A stretch of DNA of 64,000 nucleotides from Megamerina dolium (lineage: Eukaryota > Arthropoda > Insecta > Diptera > Megamerinidae), in the NCBI GenBank assembly GCA_963854835.1, contig OY978529.1, positions 46,673,821 to 46,737,820 on the forward strand, written 5' to 3'. The notes beneath the pieces are model-generated. The model was not told the DNA's origin, did no database searches, and worked only from the letters and a program-made list of their open reading frames with translations. A program made the position numbers and the translations under genes. Below are positions 11,740 to 25,440 of the stretch, piece by piece. The stretch's first letter is position 1. Each line of letters opens with the position of its first letter.

Positions 11740-12235
11740 AAATGGGTCGAACATACACGCACAATACGTATATCGCTCTGGAAGGCCAAAAGAGACTATG
11801 AATCTGGAAATCGTCAAGCAAGTGCAAGTGAATCGTTTTGAGTGATCGAATACTGAAGTTGCGCGAGTTATCTGAGACTGTGGTTATTTCAACAGAACGG
11901 GTGGGACACATTCTGCGCGATCTTTTGGAGATGAAAAAGCGCGTTGATCATTCAAGGGCAGGTTTAGCGTTGTTGCAGCATAATCGGGCAGCCCCTTTCG
12001 ACGTTTCGTGACGAAGGATGAAAAGTGAGTCTATTACCATATGCCTGAGTTCAATATGCAGTCTGCAGAGTGGCTGGAAAGCCACGAAAGGTGACCAAAG
12101 TCCCAACGCTCGGCAGGGAAGTTTTTGTTCTAAAGTCAAAATCGAGCTTCCAATTTTCTACGAAAGTATTTGTAGCAATATGTTGAGGAATCGAAATACT
12201 AAAATCTATAGAGAAACGAAAATATAGCAACAATG
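11740..12235 (+). pseudogene. mariner-like transposase remnant
   Basis: One frame gives LRELSETVVISTERVGHILRDLLEMKK, matching the mariner helix-turn-helix segment (LREIAxxLGISxERVGHILHexLgMRKL). A second frame gives RRFVTKDEK then YYHMPEFNMQSAEWLES, matching the mariner catalytic block RRFVTxDETWIHHYxPExKxQSxxW, where the first catalytic Asp (in the TxDE motif) is visible. Stops and frameshifts separate the blocks, and the C-terminal third is not found, so the element is dead. The family assignment is by motif reading. Confidence 0.7.
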
Positions 12236-13035
12236 TGCAAGCATCGCGCGCACATTCAAATTATAAAATTTATTAAAAGTTTTATGGATACATACGTAAG
12301 AGCTATATTTTTATGAAAATTCACGTCATGTATTAAAAATATTTATGCATTTTAATTTTTCTGCACACAAGTAAGAGTATATTTTTAGAATTATACCTAA
12401 ACAAAAAGGAATAACTGAAAATAATATTTCTCGATGCCACACAAACTCATGAATACATTTTACTCATCGTATTCAGCCAATCGTGTACTCACATGATATG
12501 GGTCAATAAACCTAACTATAGGAAGAGAAAAATGAAAGAGATTTAAAAAAAATTCAAATCTACATATACATGTATAGAGTTTCAATCCCCTTTTGAGTTA
12601 TTCTTGTGCAATGCGGTAATGCTATTAACATTAAAATTATTATGGAATATACGAAAATTTCTTAAGAGGTTTTAAATAGGGAAATTCTATGTGTAAAAAT
12701 TCCATTGAAATTTTATTTTTGTTAATTGCTTGCAACTGAATCGGAGTTCAAAACTGTAATCTCATCCGGTCCAATGTACTAACCACCCAGTAATGCGCCA
12801 TACAAATTCTGTCCCTCGAAAATCAGGTAATATGTAAATAAATTGGTCAAAAGAGAAACATACATATTCCTTCATAATTGCGGTGTGCTGAAATTTAAGC
12901 TTAGATTTTGAAAGTCTATTTTAATGAGCTCTAGCTTGGACTAACATCGTGGAGTCCTGGTGGGAGAAATCCCGCAGAAAGCGGAGAAACCCTTGACCTG
13001 TTTAATGTCGTGGTTAATTAGAGGGCAATTAAATA
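12236..13035. other. intergenic, no gene seen
   Basis: AT-rich spacer. A short GC-richer patch near 12950-13010 shows no coding signal I recognise. Confidence 0.5.
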
Positions 13036-13485
13036 AGTCAGCGGCTTTTTGAATAAAAGATCTTCTTTGTCAACATAGTTGCCTTTTAGTTCAATAAATA
13101 TAGTCCAAACGTTTTTCAGCATCAGTTTATTCCTTCCAAATAATAGCTTTTCTCAATGTTCTTAAAATAGTCGTTTGTTTCATTGACAACCTCTTCATTC
13201 GACCCAAATCTCTTATCGCCGAGCCAATTCTTCAGGTTTTGATGGATTCATTTTTGCTCCACGGTTACGGAAAGGCGTAAAACCTCGATCGGACAGCACT
13301 TGAACATCGCCAAATAATCCTTTGAAGTGGTTACAGGATTCCATTTGTTGTCATTTCGGAGCAACGCGGCAGCCATCTTGAGATGTGTCAGTTGAGATGC
13401 CTGCAGCCTCGGCCATATCACGCATTTTCATTCCCCGATCGTCCAATATTATTACATGGATTTCAGTAAAGCACTTCATGGTTTT
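13036..13485 (-). pseudogene. internally deleted mariner-like transposase
   Basis: On the minus strand the sequence starts near 13480 with an ATG and a mariner N-terminal helix-turn-helix-like stretch (VIILDDRGMKMRDMAEAAGIS). It then passes abruptly to the mariner C-terminus: HQNLKNWLGDKRFGSNEEV, NDYFKNIEKSYYLEGI and KTFGLY..N.KATM, matching the WLGGKRFGSNDEV...YFexLxxSYYxeGIxxLexRWxKCIxLKGDYVE end. The central catalytic region is missing, and several stops occur. This is a typical internally deleted non-autonomous mariner relic. Confidence 0.75.
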
Positions 13486-16484
13486 GGTGATAAGTTTTTA
13501 GGCAAAAAAAAAGTCATGTTTGATCAGCACACAAAATTCAATTCACGTGATTGTCTGCTTTCAGTGACTGTCGAACAGAAACTAATTGACACAGATTGCT
13601 CAAACGACGGTAGTGTACTAACAGATGATAGTTGACAGGAGCAGTGTTGCTTTTGTCAAATTGGTTAATGCAAAAAGCCTCTGACTTATCTAACTGTCCT
13701 CTATGTATTGTATTTAAGTTATTTTTACTTGTTTTATTTATACAGGTCTGCTCATGTGATTGAGTAAATAATATACCTAAGTCGTTATGGACGTGTTTAC
13801 GATTCCAAAGAAGTACAATAAATATGAGCAACAAAATCAACAAAATTGAATAGGCTAAAGAAGTCGAATGATATTCAATAAAATAATGCAAAAATAAAAT
13901 AATAAAAAAAAACGAATACATGTGCATACGTACACATAAATGCCTACACACTCACCTTCATATACAGATATATCAAAACTCACCTTCATATAATGTCAAT
14001 ACTACAGCTAAAAAGCTATACATAGTATGAATAGTATAATATAAGGTATATTCATACATAAATATGTAGATTATATGCATATAAGTATATAAATAAACAC
14101 ACCCACTTTTCAGCATTTGCTTGTATGTATATATGTGTCTCTATGCGTTTGTATATGTGCCTATATGGAATGACTTGATTATTTTTTATTTTCTCGACCA
14201 TTTAACACATATTTTTTTTTTTCAAAACGAGTTTTCAACTTATTGTTGATTTCTTCGTGAACGTACTATTTGCCACAGAAAACATTTGTAAAAACGTCAT
14301 TTAAAACATGTTCTGCATATGATGATGTATGATGATTGCTAAGCACTAAGAACAACAAAATTGAATTAACAAGAAAAATATTCTTGATATACTATAAGTA
14401 ATTGAAGAAAACAAAATATTTTTTTTTTTTTGGTTTGGCTCACAAACGATGAACAGGTGTTAAAATCAATAGAGGTGTTGAAACTATAAAATTAATTATT
14501 ATTATTTGTTCACACATACATACTATGTGTGTCTACGCCATACACTCAGGTAATAGCATTAACGTTATAAATTAATTAAGATTGATTATTTAATAAACGT
14601 GCAAGTTCAATAGCCCGATAGCGACTTTTCAGAGAGACACAAATTTCATTTGTCAAACGGGGCCTACCGCAAGTAATAGTGCAAGTAATTCGCAATTTTG
14701 TGAAAATCCCTTTATTAGCTACAATATTTTTCGAATTTTTATTTTGTTTTTAACAAAAAATATGCATAATTATTAGTAGTATCATACAATATTTTTTTTT
14801 TATTTAGATTTTTATACAAATTATGCAATTGCAATAAAAATTATTTTTATATCTATACGTACGTTATTACGAAAAAAGTAATATACATTTCAAATAATAT
14901 TTGCATTAAAATGGCACAAATTGCTTAAAATAATTATAGAAAGTTCATATATATAACTGCGTATGTATAAAGTAGCAACCTGTGAACAATTTAATCAAAT
15001 ATGTAGAACAAATATATATATACCTTATATAAATATCTATCTACTTAAGTAATAACTTTAAGACGCAAAAACAACATGTATGCATATACCGATATACATA
15101 TCTTTCCTCCCCAAAAAATAAGCAGACGACATCAACAGGAATTCAAACAAGAAGAAGAAGAATATGTTGATGAAGCACAACAACATGAAGAACATATTAA
15201 CAACTTTGAAACGCAATTCATTTTGAAACAAATGCGCAGGTACAGATAAAGAATTATTTGAACCGGGACCAACAATGAATACAATCCTCATGAACAAGAA
15301 ATTCTCTCACGCAATCTAATCCCAAAGAAAACAAAACAAACAAAAAAAGAGACATACAATAATATTTACCTATACATGTATGTATGTGTACACTTTATAT
15401 AGCATTTAAGATTCCTTATATTGATGACTGACTGACTGCACAATGTGGTTTACTTTAGGGATGATATCCAATATACGTTCGTTCACACGAGTAGAAGCAC
15501 TAAACAGTAAGAGTAGTATTTTAATGTGATTCTCTTTAGTGAGGATATCGAAACTCAGAACAATATTTTAGTGAGGTGTACGAGTAGCTCAACCCGATAT
15601 GGTATACGTGCCGGTTTACATGATTTATGTAAAATGTTGAACGAACATGTTTCGAATGAAACACAATGTTTCACAAACAATTGTGATGCTATACAATGTT
15701 GCGCACTTGAATATAAAATTCTTTTAAAAGTACATTTACGAATTTCGTGATAGAAAATATTTTTATATACAATTTTCGTTAAGATGCACTACAGCTTATA
15801 AACTATTTAGAGGACTGCGAATTTAGATGTGAATACAAAATTATTAAAATTGTCAATAGTGTAATATAGGAAGCATAAATCAAGATATAGGAAAATTTAT
15901 AAACGAAATTATACATAAATATAATATATATTTTTTATGTATATGATTGTGCGCCCATTGTGGCATAGTGACATTGAATAGGAATGACATACTTATGCGG
16001 GCGTGTTTATTATTATTATTATTTTTATTATAATTTTTTTTTATTTTTATGATTATGTGTAGAATTAATATTTTGTTGTATTGTTTGTGTCAACATTATT
16101 TATTAGCTTTAAGCATTTCAATTTATATATTGTACATATAATATGTATGTATGTACATATTATAAGTATAAATATTATTATGCGAGGAAATACGCATATG
16201 TTAATGCTAATTTCTTTTTAGAATATTATGAATTCTACTTATTTCACTAGACTAGCTTTATTTGATTCAAATGCATGTACGTATACTACTCTACAGGGTG
16301 TTGTAACCGATGTTCTAAGTTATGAATAATAAATATCAGTTTAATTGTGACGCTATTCCATATAACTACTGTATTCGAATGCTGCCTAATTTCCAGTCCA
16401 ATTATTATTTTATTCCTACTTAAATTATTTATTATAATATTAAAATATTCTAAAGAGATATACCTACTTACTGATGTGGCCATT
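13486..16484. other. intergenic, no gene seen
   Basis: About 3 kb of AT-rich DNA with simple T and A runs. Open frames at 13538-13951(-), 15058-15297(-) and 15526-15750(+) have no recognisable domains, splice context or codon pattern that would support a gene. Confidence 0.5.
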
Positions 16485-17000
16485 ACAACCGAAAATCAAT
16501 TTACGCCGAATCTAGCATGCTTCGTCAGCCAACTCTTTCCTTCGCTAACTAGCGCCAGTTAGAGATTCCAAGCGCTGATAGGATCTCCAATACTTGGTCT
16601 TTCCAACGGAGATTGGGTCTGCCTCTTCTGTATCGTCCACCAGTGGGTTCCGAATATAACATCTTCTTAGCCGGAGCGTGTTCTTCCATTCGCTCGACAT
16701 GGCCTAGTCAGTGCAGCCGCTGAATTTTAATGCGTTTTACTATGTCGGTGTCGGCATACAGGTCATACAGCTCATGGTTGTACCTTGTTCGATACTTGCC
16801 ACCAACGCAAATAGGTCCAAACATCTTGTGTAGGACTTTTCCCTAGAAATTGTCTGGCAATTGTCCAAGCTTCGGCGCTATATGTAAGGATAGGTATGAT
16901 GAAAGACATGTAGTGTGTTTTTCGTTACTCGAGAGAGGGCCTATGGCCATTGTAGCTAATCTAGCCATGAATTTTGACCGAGATTTTCTACAAAAAAAAA
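16485..17000 (-). pseudogene. LINE ORF2 C-terminal fragment
   Basis: On the minus strand, pieces in shifting frames read YGAEAWTIARQFLG (16855-16890), then YNHELYDLY..D-type residues, and LRWLGHVERM...-type words near 16690-16720. A GRRRRGRPxLRW-like stretch and a final W-rich segment follow toward 16490. This order is the conserved tail of endonuclease/reverse-transcriptase LINEs of the I/R1/RTE-like group. Many frameshifts and stops. A related tail lies at 32085-32345. Confidence 0.5.
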
Positions 17001-20000
17001 AAACTTTTTTGAATTGTTATTTGATATTAAACTGAAATTTCGACATGATCGCCATTTGTCTTAATACATCGCTGAACTCTGTAAGGCCACAGACAATGTC
17101 CATGGGAAAAATGGTACATATAATCTGCCAATAATCAGTACATTGTACTGATCATTTTCTAATTTTTAATTTTGCTATACTTATACTAAATATGCAAAAA
17201 AAACTTTGAAATAATTCGAAACAGTGGTCAGCTACATTATTTTATATTAGCATAACATACGTCAGCATGTGTCAGAAAACGAAATACCCTGTATATATAT
17301 TATATATTGTATGTAGGTGCATGATTTTATGAAACATCTATACATATATCAATATATACTTACTTGTTCTCAAATGGCAAGACATCAAAATTAAAGAATG
17401 TTCAAGTATAAATCGATTAACCCACAAAAGAAAAAAAACTCGTAAAAATCAACTTGTTTTTTTTTTGTTTTCTAAGAAACATAAAAACTAAAAGAAAAAG
17501 GTATTATCAATAATATGAACTCGATTATAATAGTAGTTTGGGTCGAAAAAATAAATATTTTGATGTTGCTTTCCTAGTCAAAATATTTCAATACGACTAA
17601 AACGTATTTTATAGTAAAGTTTCATAAACATTCACAAACAAGTTTCACTTTTTCGACCCACTCTAATAAATAGTATAGTAAATTTTCAAATAAAATATAT
17701 AAATCGCACAATATTTAGCGCCAACCAATTGATTATATTTTACATTTACGAACATCTTACTCAATGGAGCACGTGTTCTTGATGATAATGTTGATTAAGA
17801 TGTTCATAATTATATAGGGTGTTTTAATAAATGAAATAGAAATATGAAATGAGTAATAAAAAAAAAAATTTTACTTTATGCAATTTGTGTTTAAATATGA
17901 ATTTGTGTATATAGCCATCTGATACTGGTTTTACCAATAAATTGTAATAATTTCAAATCATTGTTGAAATGTGAGTCTTTTCATGATGAAATGAATAAAA
18001 ATTATAATCGAAATTTGGCAGATTTATATATTTGTGTCATTTTTATTTGTTTGTTGAATGCATGCATTTTATATGAAGGTTTTAGTATTCTTCTGATTGT
18101 TCTGTTAATTCATCTATAACCATATTTTCAATTTTTCATTGCTCTACTTCTATTCGTCTTTTTTTTTTACTATACAATTATACTCTCTCTCTCTCTCTAT
18201 TCACTATTGAAATCATGGCACGTTTTCATCAGCAAATGTTATCGATTAAATTTTCAAAATGTAAATATTTAGTTTAATCTTAACGACACACACACAAAGA
18301 CAATGTCAATGTTCATTCATATAATTTCTATTCTTTAACGAATATTTCCATATGTATATGTACTTACGTTAATAGTTAATAATAAAAAATATATGAAAAA
18401 AAAACATATAATAATATAAATATAACAACAACAAATTAATTGCTCACACACTTTGACGCTAGTTTATTGACGTTTGTTAATGTTGCAACGCCACCGCAAA
18501 TATACAAAAAAAGAAAAAAAAAATAATCATAATATTGTATTAATAATATTAGATGTTCGTGTGCGCTATAAACTATTATTATTGTTGTTGTTGTTGTTGG
18601 TGTTGGAACGTGCGATTATGCAAAAATATTTGCGCCGTTTCATAAAAGAATGAACTCACTGACCGTCTGACTGACTCACTCACTCACTCACACGAACGAA
18701 CTCATTCACTTACACATTCGTTAACTCATTTCACTCACTGATTATTGTTGCTCGTAATATGACAATATGACAACCACAACAACAACAACAACAACAACAA
18801 CAAACATAAGCTCGTGTATACTAGGTATGTAAATACATACGTACATCTATATGTATGTATGTACGCTTTTACGTCGATGCTTATAGAGGCGTTTGGTCAT
18901 CCATTCAAACGTTGATCCATTGCCCATTTATTCGTTTATGTACGATGGTACGCCACACTCGTTCATTCCACTATATATTCCATTGTATATGTATATTCCA
19001 TTGTATATAAATACATATATGCATATTGTATGTAGGTAGGGTATTTTATTCTTTCTCTTATGAACTTGTTGATCTAAATAATATTTATGTTTTGTACGCA
19101 CATATTAAGGATACAGACATACATACATGCATCTATCTATCTACTATATATGTATTTATAAATAAATAAATATACTAAATAATATTTTCGTATATGAAAG
19201 AATTTATTAATATTCATAGTTTGATCTAGCGAATTGATATTGCATCAGCCAATTTTAATATTTCGTCAACAGCATTACACAGAATCAGTCACACAGCAGC
19301 AACAACACCAGTTGTCATAACAATAACAACTGCTGTTACATTCCTTCTAGCACACGAACTAGCAAGTACAATCATATTTAAATTGTTTTCATATGTGTTA
19401 ATGTATTATTGTAACATTGTAAAATAGTAAATAAATAAAAGTATGTCACACCATATATAAATTTGCATATTGTGTTTATGTTTTTTATTTAGTTTTTTTT
19501 TTTGTTTTTTTGTAAATTTATGATGATAGGTGACGTTTAGCAAAGATTTCATATTCTTATTACTTATCAGCAATGATGAAATTATATGATACGATATCAA
19601 AGAAAGTTAATGGAAATTTACTTAAAACCTGATCTCATTAGAGGCTGCACGTCTTCGCATTAATAAACACCAAAATCCAAAGCAATGCATATTAGCAAGC
19701 AAAATGTGTAAAAGTGTTCGAGTGATGAGATCAAATTGGAAAAAGTGACCGTTTACCTAAAATAGAGCTAAGAAAAATTTGTTTATCCTATCCAATTATT
19801 CATAGGCAGAACCATCGAACACCAGCGAGCACGTGTAAATGATTTTAGCCATTGAAAACGCCCGATTGAAGTCAAAACAATGACTCCATTAACATCTCAG
19901 ATCATTTGATTCTCCATGTAGCATACTTATATCGCATTCAAGTGAAAATCGAATTGAACAGTGTAGCTATGTTAATAAGAGCTTATTCATAGTGCTGTTC

Positions 20001-20690
20001 ATACTAAACTTGTTAATCATTTAAGCACATGAGTACGAGTATGTGCAAATAACATATATAATAAATAAGTATACGCCATGCAAATATCTGTCATTAACAT
20101 TGCATTTTAACATAAGTATGTTCTTTTATGATCGTATGTTTATGTATGAGTGTATGTAATTTGCACATATTTTATTCACATCAGACTGAGACTGATCACG
20201 TCATACACGAGTAAATTCTTTTGTGTGTTTGTTTGTTTTTTCATTTTTTATTTATCCATGTGTACATGTTAGTATTTTCTACTCCTTTTTATATACGTAT
20301 CTATGCATGCATATGTAAATGGGGGGTGTTCTCTCGTTCGAACATTTGTATTCCGTTTTTTTATTGTTTTTGTTATTATTCTTCTTGATTTCTATTTGCA
20401 CAATTTATAATTTATTCTTATCTACTTATTGAATAAGTACGTAATTTATTTTTATAATAATATTGTAATTAATTGAATTAAATTTCATAATGTATTATAT
20501 ATTAGTGTGGTTCTGATTTGTATGCAGGCAATTAAATATGTTGAATTTAGCGAAATTTCGCCAATTAAATAAGTGGCAAATATTACGCTCTCTTTTGAAT
20601 AAGAAGCAAATCAATTAAATGTTAAATTTGAATATTTCGACCTATCAGCTTCTGCTCCACTAACTTCAACTCCTTTCTTCCTAAACTCAG
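17001..20690. other. intergenic, microsatellites and a short hairpin
   Basis: Contains an 8-bp-arm hairpin ATCAGTAC-ATT-GTACTGAT near 17134-17154, a (CT)n run at about 18183-18198, (TTG)n near 18584-18600, (CAA)n near 18775-18802 and ACTC repeats near 18672-18700. No gene is recognisable in 3.7 kb. Confidence 0.5.
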
Positions 20691-21600
<910 letters not shown>

Positions 21601-22600
21601 AAACTCTTGGTACTTTTCGAATCACTCTACTATGAATGATGTGAAATGTAAACAAAGCGCAGCATTATTGTTTACTTAAAAGATTCTTATGTAACTATTT
21701 GCTGTCTGTTGTAATAGAAAACTGTGTTTGAATTTTAGAAAAGTTTTCATTGGATATGCTAAAAATTAAAATTAATTAATGTGTAGTACTTATGTATTCA
21801 AGTAATTTCTTTTTTCTGACAATACCGTTAATTTATTGTACATTAATGCGACATATTAGCACTAACAGGAATCGAAGAAGCGAGGTAGGCAATCAGCGAT
21901 GGCACGAAAAAATCTACAATCTGAAAAAGTGATTTTTTTTCGAAAGAAAAAAAAAAGTGAAAGCATCTTTAACATTTTAGGTGAATCACCTTTTTATTGT
22001 ATATTTTAATTGATATGAAGTAAGAGATTTTGTATTTTTGCTATTCATCGAATTGTTTTTTATTTTATTTAATTTTATTTATTTTATTTTTTTTTAATTA
22101 TTATTACTTTTATTAATTTATACTAAAAGCGTGTTCATATATATGTATGAAATTCTAAAAAATATCAATTATATTGTAAATTTTGTAGCGTATTTCACTA
22201 AATATTGTCATACCTATATTTGAATTTAGTCAATTGACTCCACATAAACATCAAAAACATTTTCACAAATAGGACAATTAAAGAAAATTCAACATTTTTG
22301 TGATGGAGGCGAATGTAAAAATTTGCATTAAACAATAATCAGTTTTGAAAATATTTTTTACAAGTACAGGCACCATAAATGCATTGCGTTTTAAACAAAT
22401 TCAAGCTCACAGCGGTAATAATTACATAAATATGTACAAATATCGTATAAGCACAAACAACTGCAACAATGTTTTCGACAATTCTGAGTACAAACATCGC
22501 ATAAGTAACAAACACATCAGCACACAATATACAATCGCGATTCACAATTCATATTACATACACTTAAAATTCAATGAACGTCTATACATACTATATGTAG
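21601..22600. other. upstream flank of Thor, one FOXO-type word
   Basis: AT-rich spacer. TTGTTTAC at 21668-21675 matches the FOXO core binding word, about 1.6 kb upstream of the predicted Thor start site. No gene is seen. Confidence 0.4.
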
Positions 22601-23300
22601 ATATATACTCGTGCTTGTAACGTAAACATAAACATGCGAATTAAGAACTCAAAACAACAATAATCTACGAAAAAAAAAGAATTCATATATTTACATATGT
22701 ATAAGAAAAATAGAACATTTCTAAACAATGCTTGCCTACATACTTGCTTCTGGGTTGCTTGAACAACAATGCGACGCAATAATTTTATTTTCATTTTTAT
22801 CATATAAGCACAACACACACACACACACACATACATACCGCCATACATATCGTATATGAAACCATAATAACAATAATAAATAATACCATGAGATCGTGGA
22901 ATAGACGGATAGAGGGTTCACAACACTAACAACACTCTAATGGAAGCAATAAAAATGTATATATAGCAAACAGAATAGCATTATATGTATGTAACTGTAT
23001 GTATGTACGATTATACTCACACATGCTAGAAGAAAACGGAACAAAAACAAAAAACAAACGTAAACACGAGAGAATGAGCGCGCCAACAAACGAACAAAAG
23101 TATTAACAATAAAAAAAAAATAATATATATATATATATATGTATATATAAGAATAATAAAAGAAAAGTTCTAAAAACAACACATACTCGCACACACACAC
23201 ACACACTCTCACATTTCTTAACAACCGGCAAATCGGCACGTTCACAACCCGTATAAATACGAGCGCACCCCAACCAATGAACAACACAACAGTTCAGACT
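22601..23300 (+). promoter_or_regulatory. Thor: Thor promoter region
   Basis: A TATAAATA box lies at 23252-23259, in a GC-richer patch followed by an initiator-like TTCAGAC at 23294-23299 (A at 23296). It sits about 370 bp before the Thor ATG and is the only TATA box with suitable position and context. Two FOXO-type GTAAACA words lie upstream at 22622-22628 and 23060-23066. Drosophila Thor is a known direct FOXO target, so these are plausible insulin-responsive sites. The TATA to initiator spacing of about 44 bp is longer than usual, so the true start may lie nearer 23283. Also contains (CA)n at about 22812-22830 and 23190-23206. Confidence 0.55.
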
Positions 23301-23624
23301 TTCAATCAAGTCACTTCTACCTGTTCTATTATCAACTACGCAACGAGGCAATAGAGAGAATTCTCTGTCTTCTGTCAGCATCAACAGCTCATTTACATTG
23401 AGACGAAGAGAAAGACATCTTTGCAAGAGAACAAATACAGCTAATTGTGATAAAAAAAAATTGTAAGAGAGTGTTCGTGTATGTGAGTGAAATTGTAAGA
23501 GAAAAGAAATTTGTAATATTTACATTGCGCCAACAACCCGTAAAAAAAAACAACAACAAGCGTGTACGCAATAAATAAATAAACGCATAAAAGTTCATAT
23601 TTTTTTCTGACAACATACCATAAA

Positions 23625-24753
23625 ATGTCTGCTTCACCAACCGCTCGTCAAGCTTATTCACACTCGATGCCGGTGAAAACAAGAAAAATCACCATTTCGG
23701 ATCCAATCCAAATGCCGGAAGTGTATTCATCAACACCCGGTGGTACTTTGTATTCGACAACGCCTGGCGGTAAGTTTATTTATTAATTTTTTTGAATCCA
23801 TAAATCCTTAAATCCTTAATATGTAGACACCAATTAGTATACCAAAAAAAGAATATCACACATAATTTTCTACACACATGTGAACACATCCTGTTTGTTA
23901 TATGATCTTTGAATATCTCGTATTAATAATCGGCCTTGTTTCATAATTGAATTTGCTGATGAAATTTTCATAGAAAATTTCATCGAAATGACTTTTAATC
24001 TTTTTCGTTGAACACGACAACAATAAGAATGAATCAACTGCAAAATCAGTGATTAGTGATAAGAAATCATTTTGAATGATTCGACAGTGGCTCTGATAAT
24101 AGTACAAGTACATTAGCACCATCAAGCTATTATCATATTTCGTTTTCGTGTATTTATTTATACTTTGTCTTTTACTACAAAAATTTTGTATTATCAATTT
24201 TATAGTATTTCAAGAGTGCAAAAGACGTCAGTCAATTAAATATAAAAAGGGGGAGCTGATAAGCTTAAGCAAAAACAAATTAAACAACAAAAATTAAGAA
24301 CACTTTGACGAAATCAAATTAAACAAGGTCATTGCAAAGTATTTAATACAGTTTAACCGACCTAAATACGATATATTGCGCATTTACCATTTAAATATGA
24401 ACATATACACACATATGTAAGGGCTGTGGAATATATTTAGGCACGCTTAGCATAATATTCTTTTATTCAAATCATGTATAAGTTATAAAAAAAAATACTC
24501 ATCATTTCTCTCTCTCTCTCTCTCTGCATTTCTCTCACATACAGGTACTAAACTCATTTATGAGCGTACTTTCATGAAGAATCTACGCGCATCACCGCTC
24601 AGCCAAACACCACCATCGAATGTGCCCAGTTGCTTATTGCGTGGTACACCACGTACACCGTTCCGTAAGTGTGTACCACCACCAAAGGATTTAGTGAAAA
24701 AGACCGAATCATTGAAAATCGAAGATCAAGAACAATTTCAACTGGAATTGTAA
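23625..24753 (+). CDS. Thor: Thor / eIF4E-binding protein (4E-BP), two exons
   Basis: CDS is 23625-23769 joined to 24545-24753, giving 117 residues, the same length as Drosophila Thor. The donor is G|GTAAGT at 23770. The acceptor is CATACAG|G after a (CT)n-rich pyrimidine tract, and the junction splits the second Gly of a PGG repeat. The product binds eIF4E in the cytoplasm, blocks eIF4G recruitment and represses cap-dependent translation until TOR phosphorylates it. Visible landmarks: STPGG repeats with the two priming phospho-threonines at 37 and 46; the eIF4E-binding helix YERTFMK starting at Tyr54 (Met replaces the usual Leu, as in Drosophila); LRASPLSQTPP with Ser65 and Thr70; LLRGTPRTPF; and a C-terminal FQLEL in the TOS-motif position. 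ATG chosen because it opens with the family's MSASPTARQA. The first residues after that are the most divergent part. Confidence 0.97.
23770..24544 (+). other. Thor: Thor intron with ATF4/CRE-like words
   Basis: A 775-bp intron with canonical GT-AG ends. TGATGAAAT at 23957-23965 fits the C/EBP-ATF response element core TGATGnAAn. GACGTCA at 24225-24231 is a CRE-type word. A near-match CGATGAAAT occurs in reverse orientation about 20 bp after the first. Drosophila Thor has been described as an ATF4 target through its intron, so these are candidate stress-response sites. A TATAAAAAGG at 24241 could be an internal core promoter, though nothing else supports that. Confidence 0.5.
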
Positions 24754-25440
24754 GAAGGCATTCATTGTTATGTTATGATTCAGTATATGAAGGAGATCTC
24801 TCTATCACTAACTACTACTACTACACAACGACTAAAATTTAATGAGCAAAACAGAGAGAGAGAGAGGGGGATAAAGAAGAAACAAAGAATTTATAATGAC
24901 TGGTGGCAATGTAAAGAAATGATGATTATGTATTTTGTTGAAATTGGAAAGCTGTAAAAAATTGTAAAAAGGTAATTGAATATGAGAAGAAAAAAAAAAT
25001 ACAACCAAATACAACGATGATGATACTTCGCAAGCAATTCCAAAATACTGCCACTTCTGTGGAATATATGCAGAGCAAGCAACACAGCGTTAGCAGTTTT
25101 CTATATAAAAAAAAAATGAAAAGTCCTAGTTATTAAGCCATATATCTAACATATATAGTTTTCTTAAGTATTTTGTGCTTTTCTTATTATTATTATTTTT
25201 TATAAGTTTTTGAATTCTTTTTCACTCCCACTCTCTCTTTTTTTTAAATTCATCATACTACACACTATAAAACAACAACAAAATATCACATCAACAATTC
25301 ATTGCGTAGTTTTTAAAAAAATTTTCAATTTTTTTTTTATAATTATAATTTTTTTTTTTTTTTGGTTTGATTAATTTTGTAAATTTTTTTTTCTTTGTAT
25401 GAAAAAATTTCTTGACTGCGTATTTATAAATTAAAAAAAA
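24754..25440 (+). other. Thor: probable Thor 3' UTR
   Basis: AU-rich sequence directly after the Thor stop codon, with long U runs and AUUUA-like stretches. No perfect AATAAA is present close by. The ATTAAA at 25430-25435, followed by A-rich sequence, is a weak candidate polyadenylation signal. The extent is a guess. Confidence 0.3.

Noticed and set aside
13538..13951. 137-codon minus-strand frame
   Set aside because: No domain, composition of AT-rich noise, no splice or promoter context; starts just beyond a mariner remnant.
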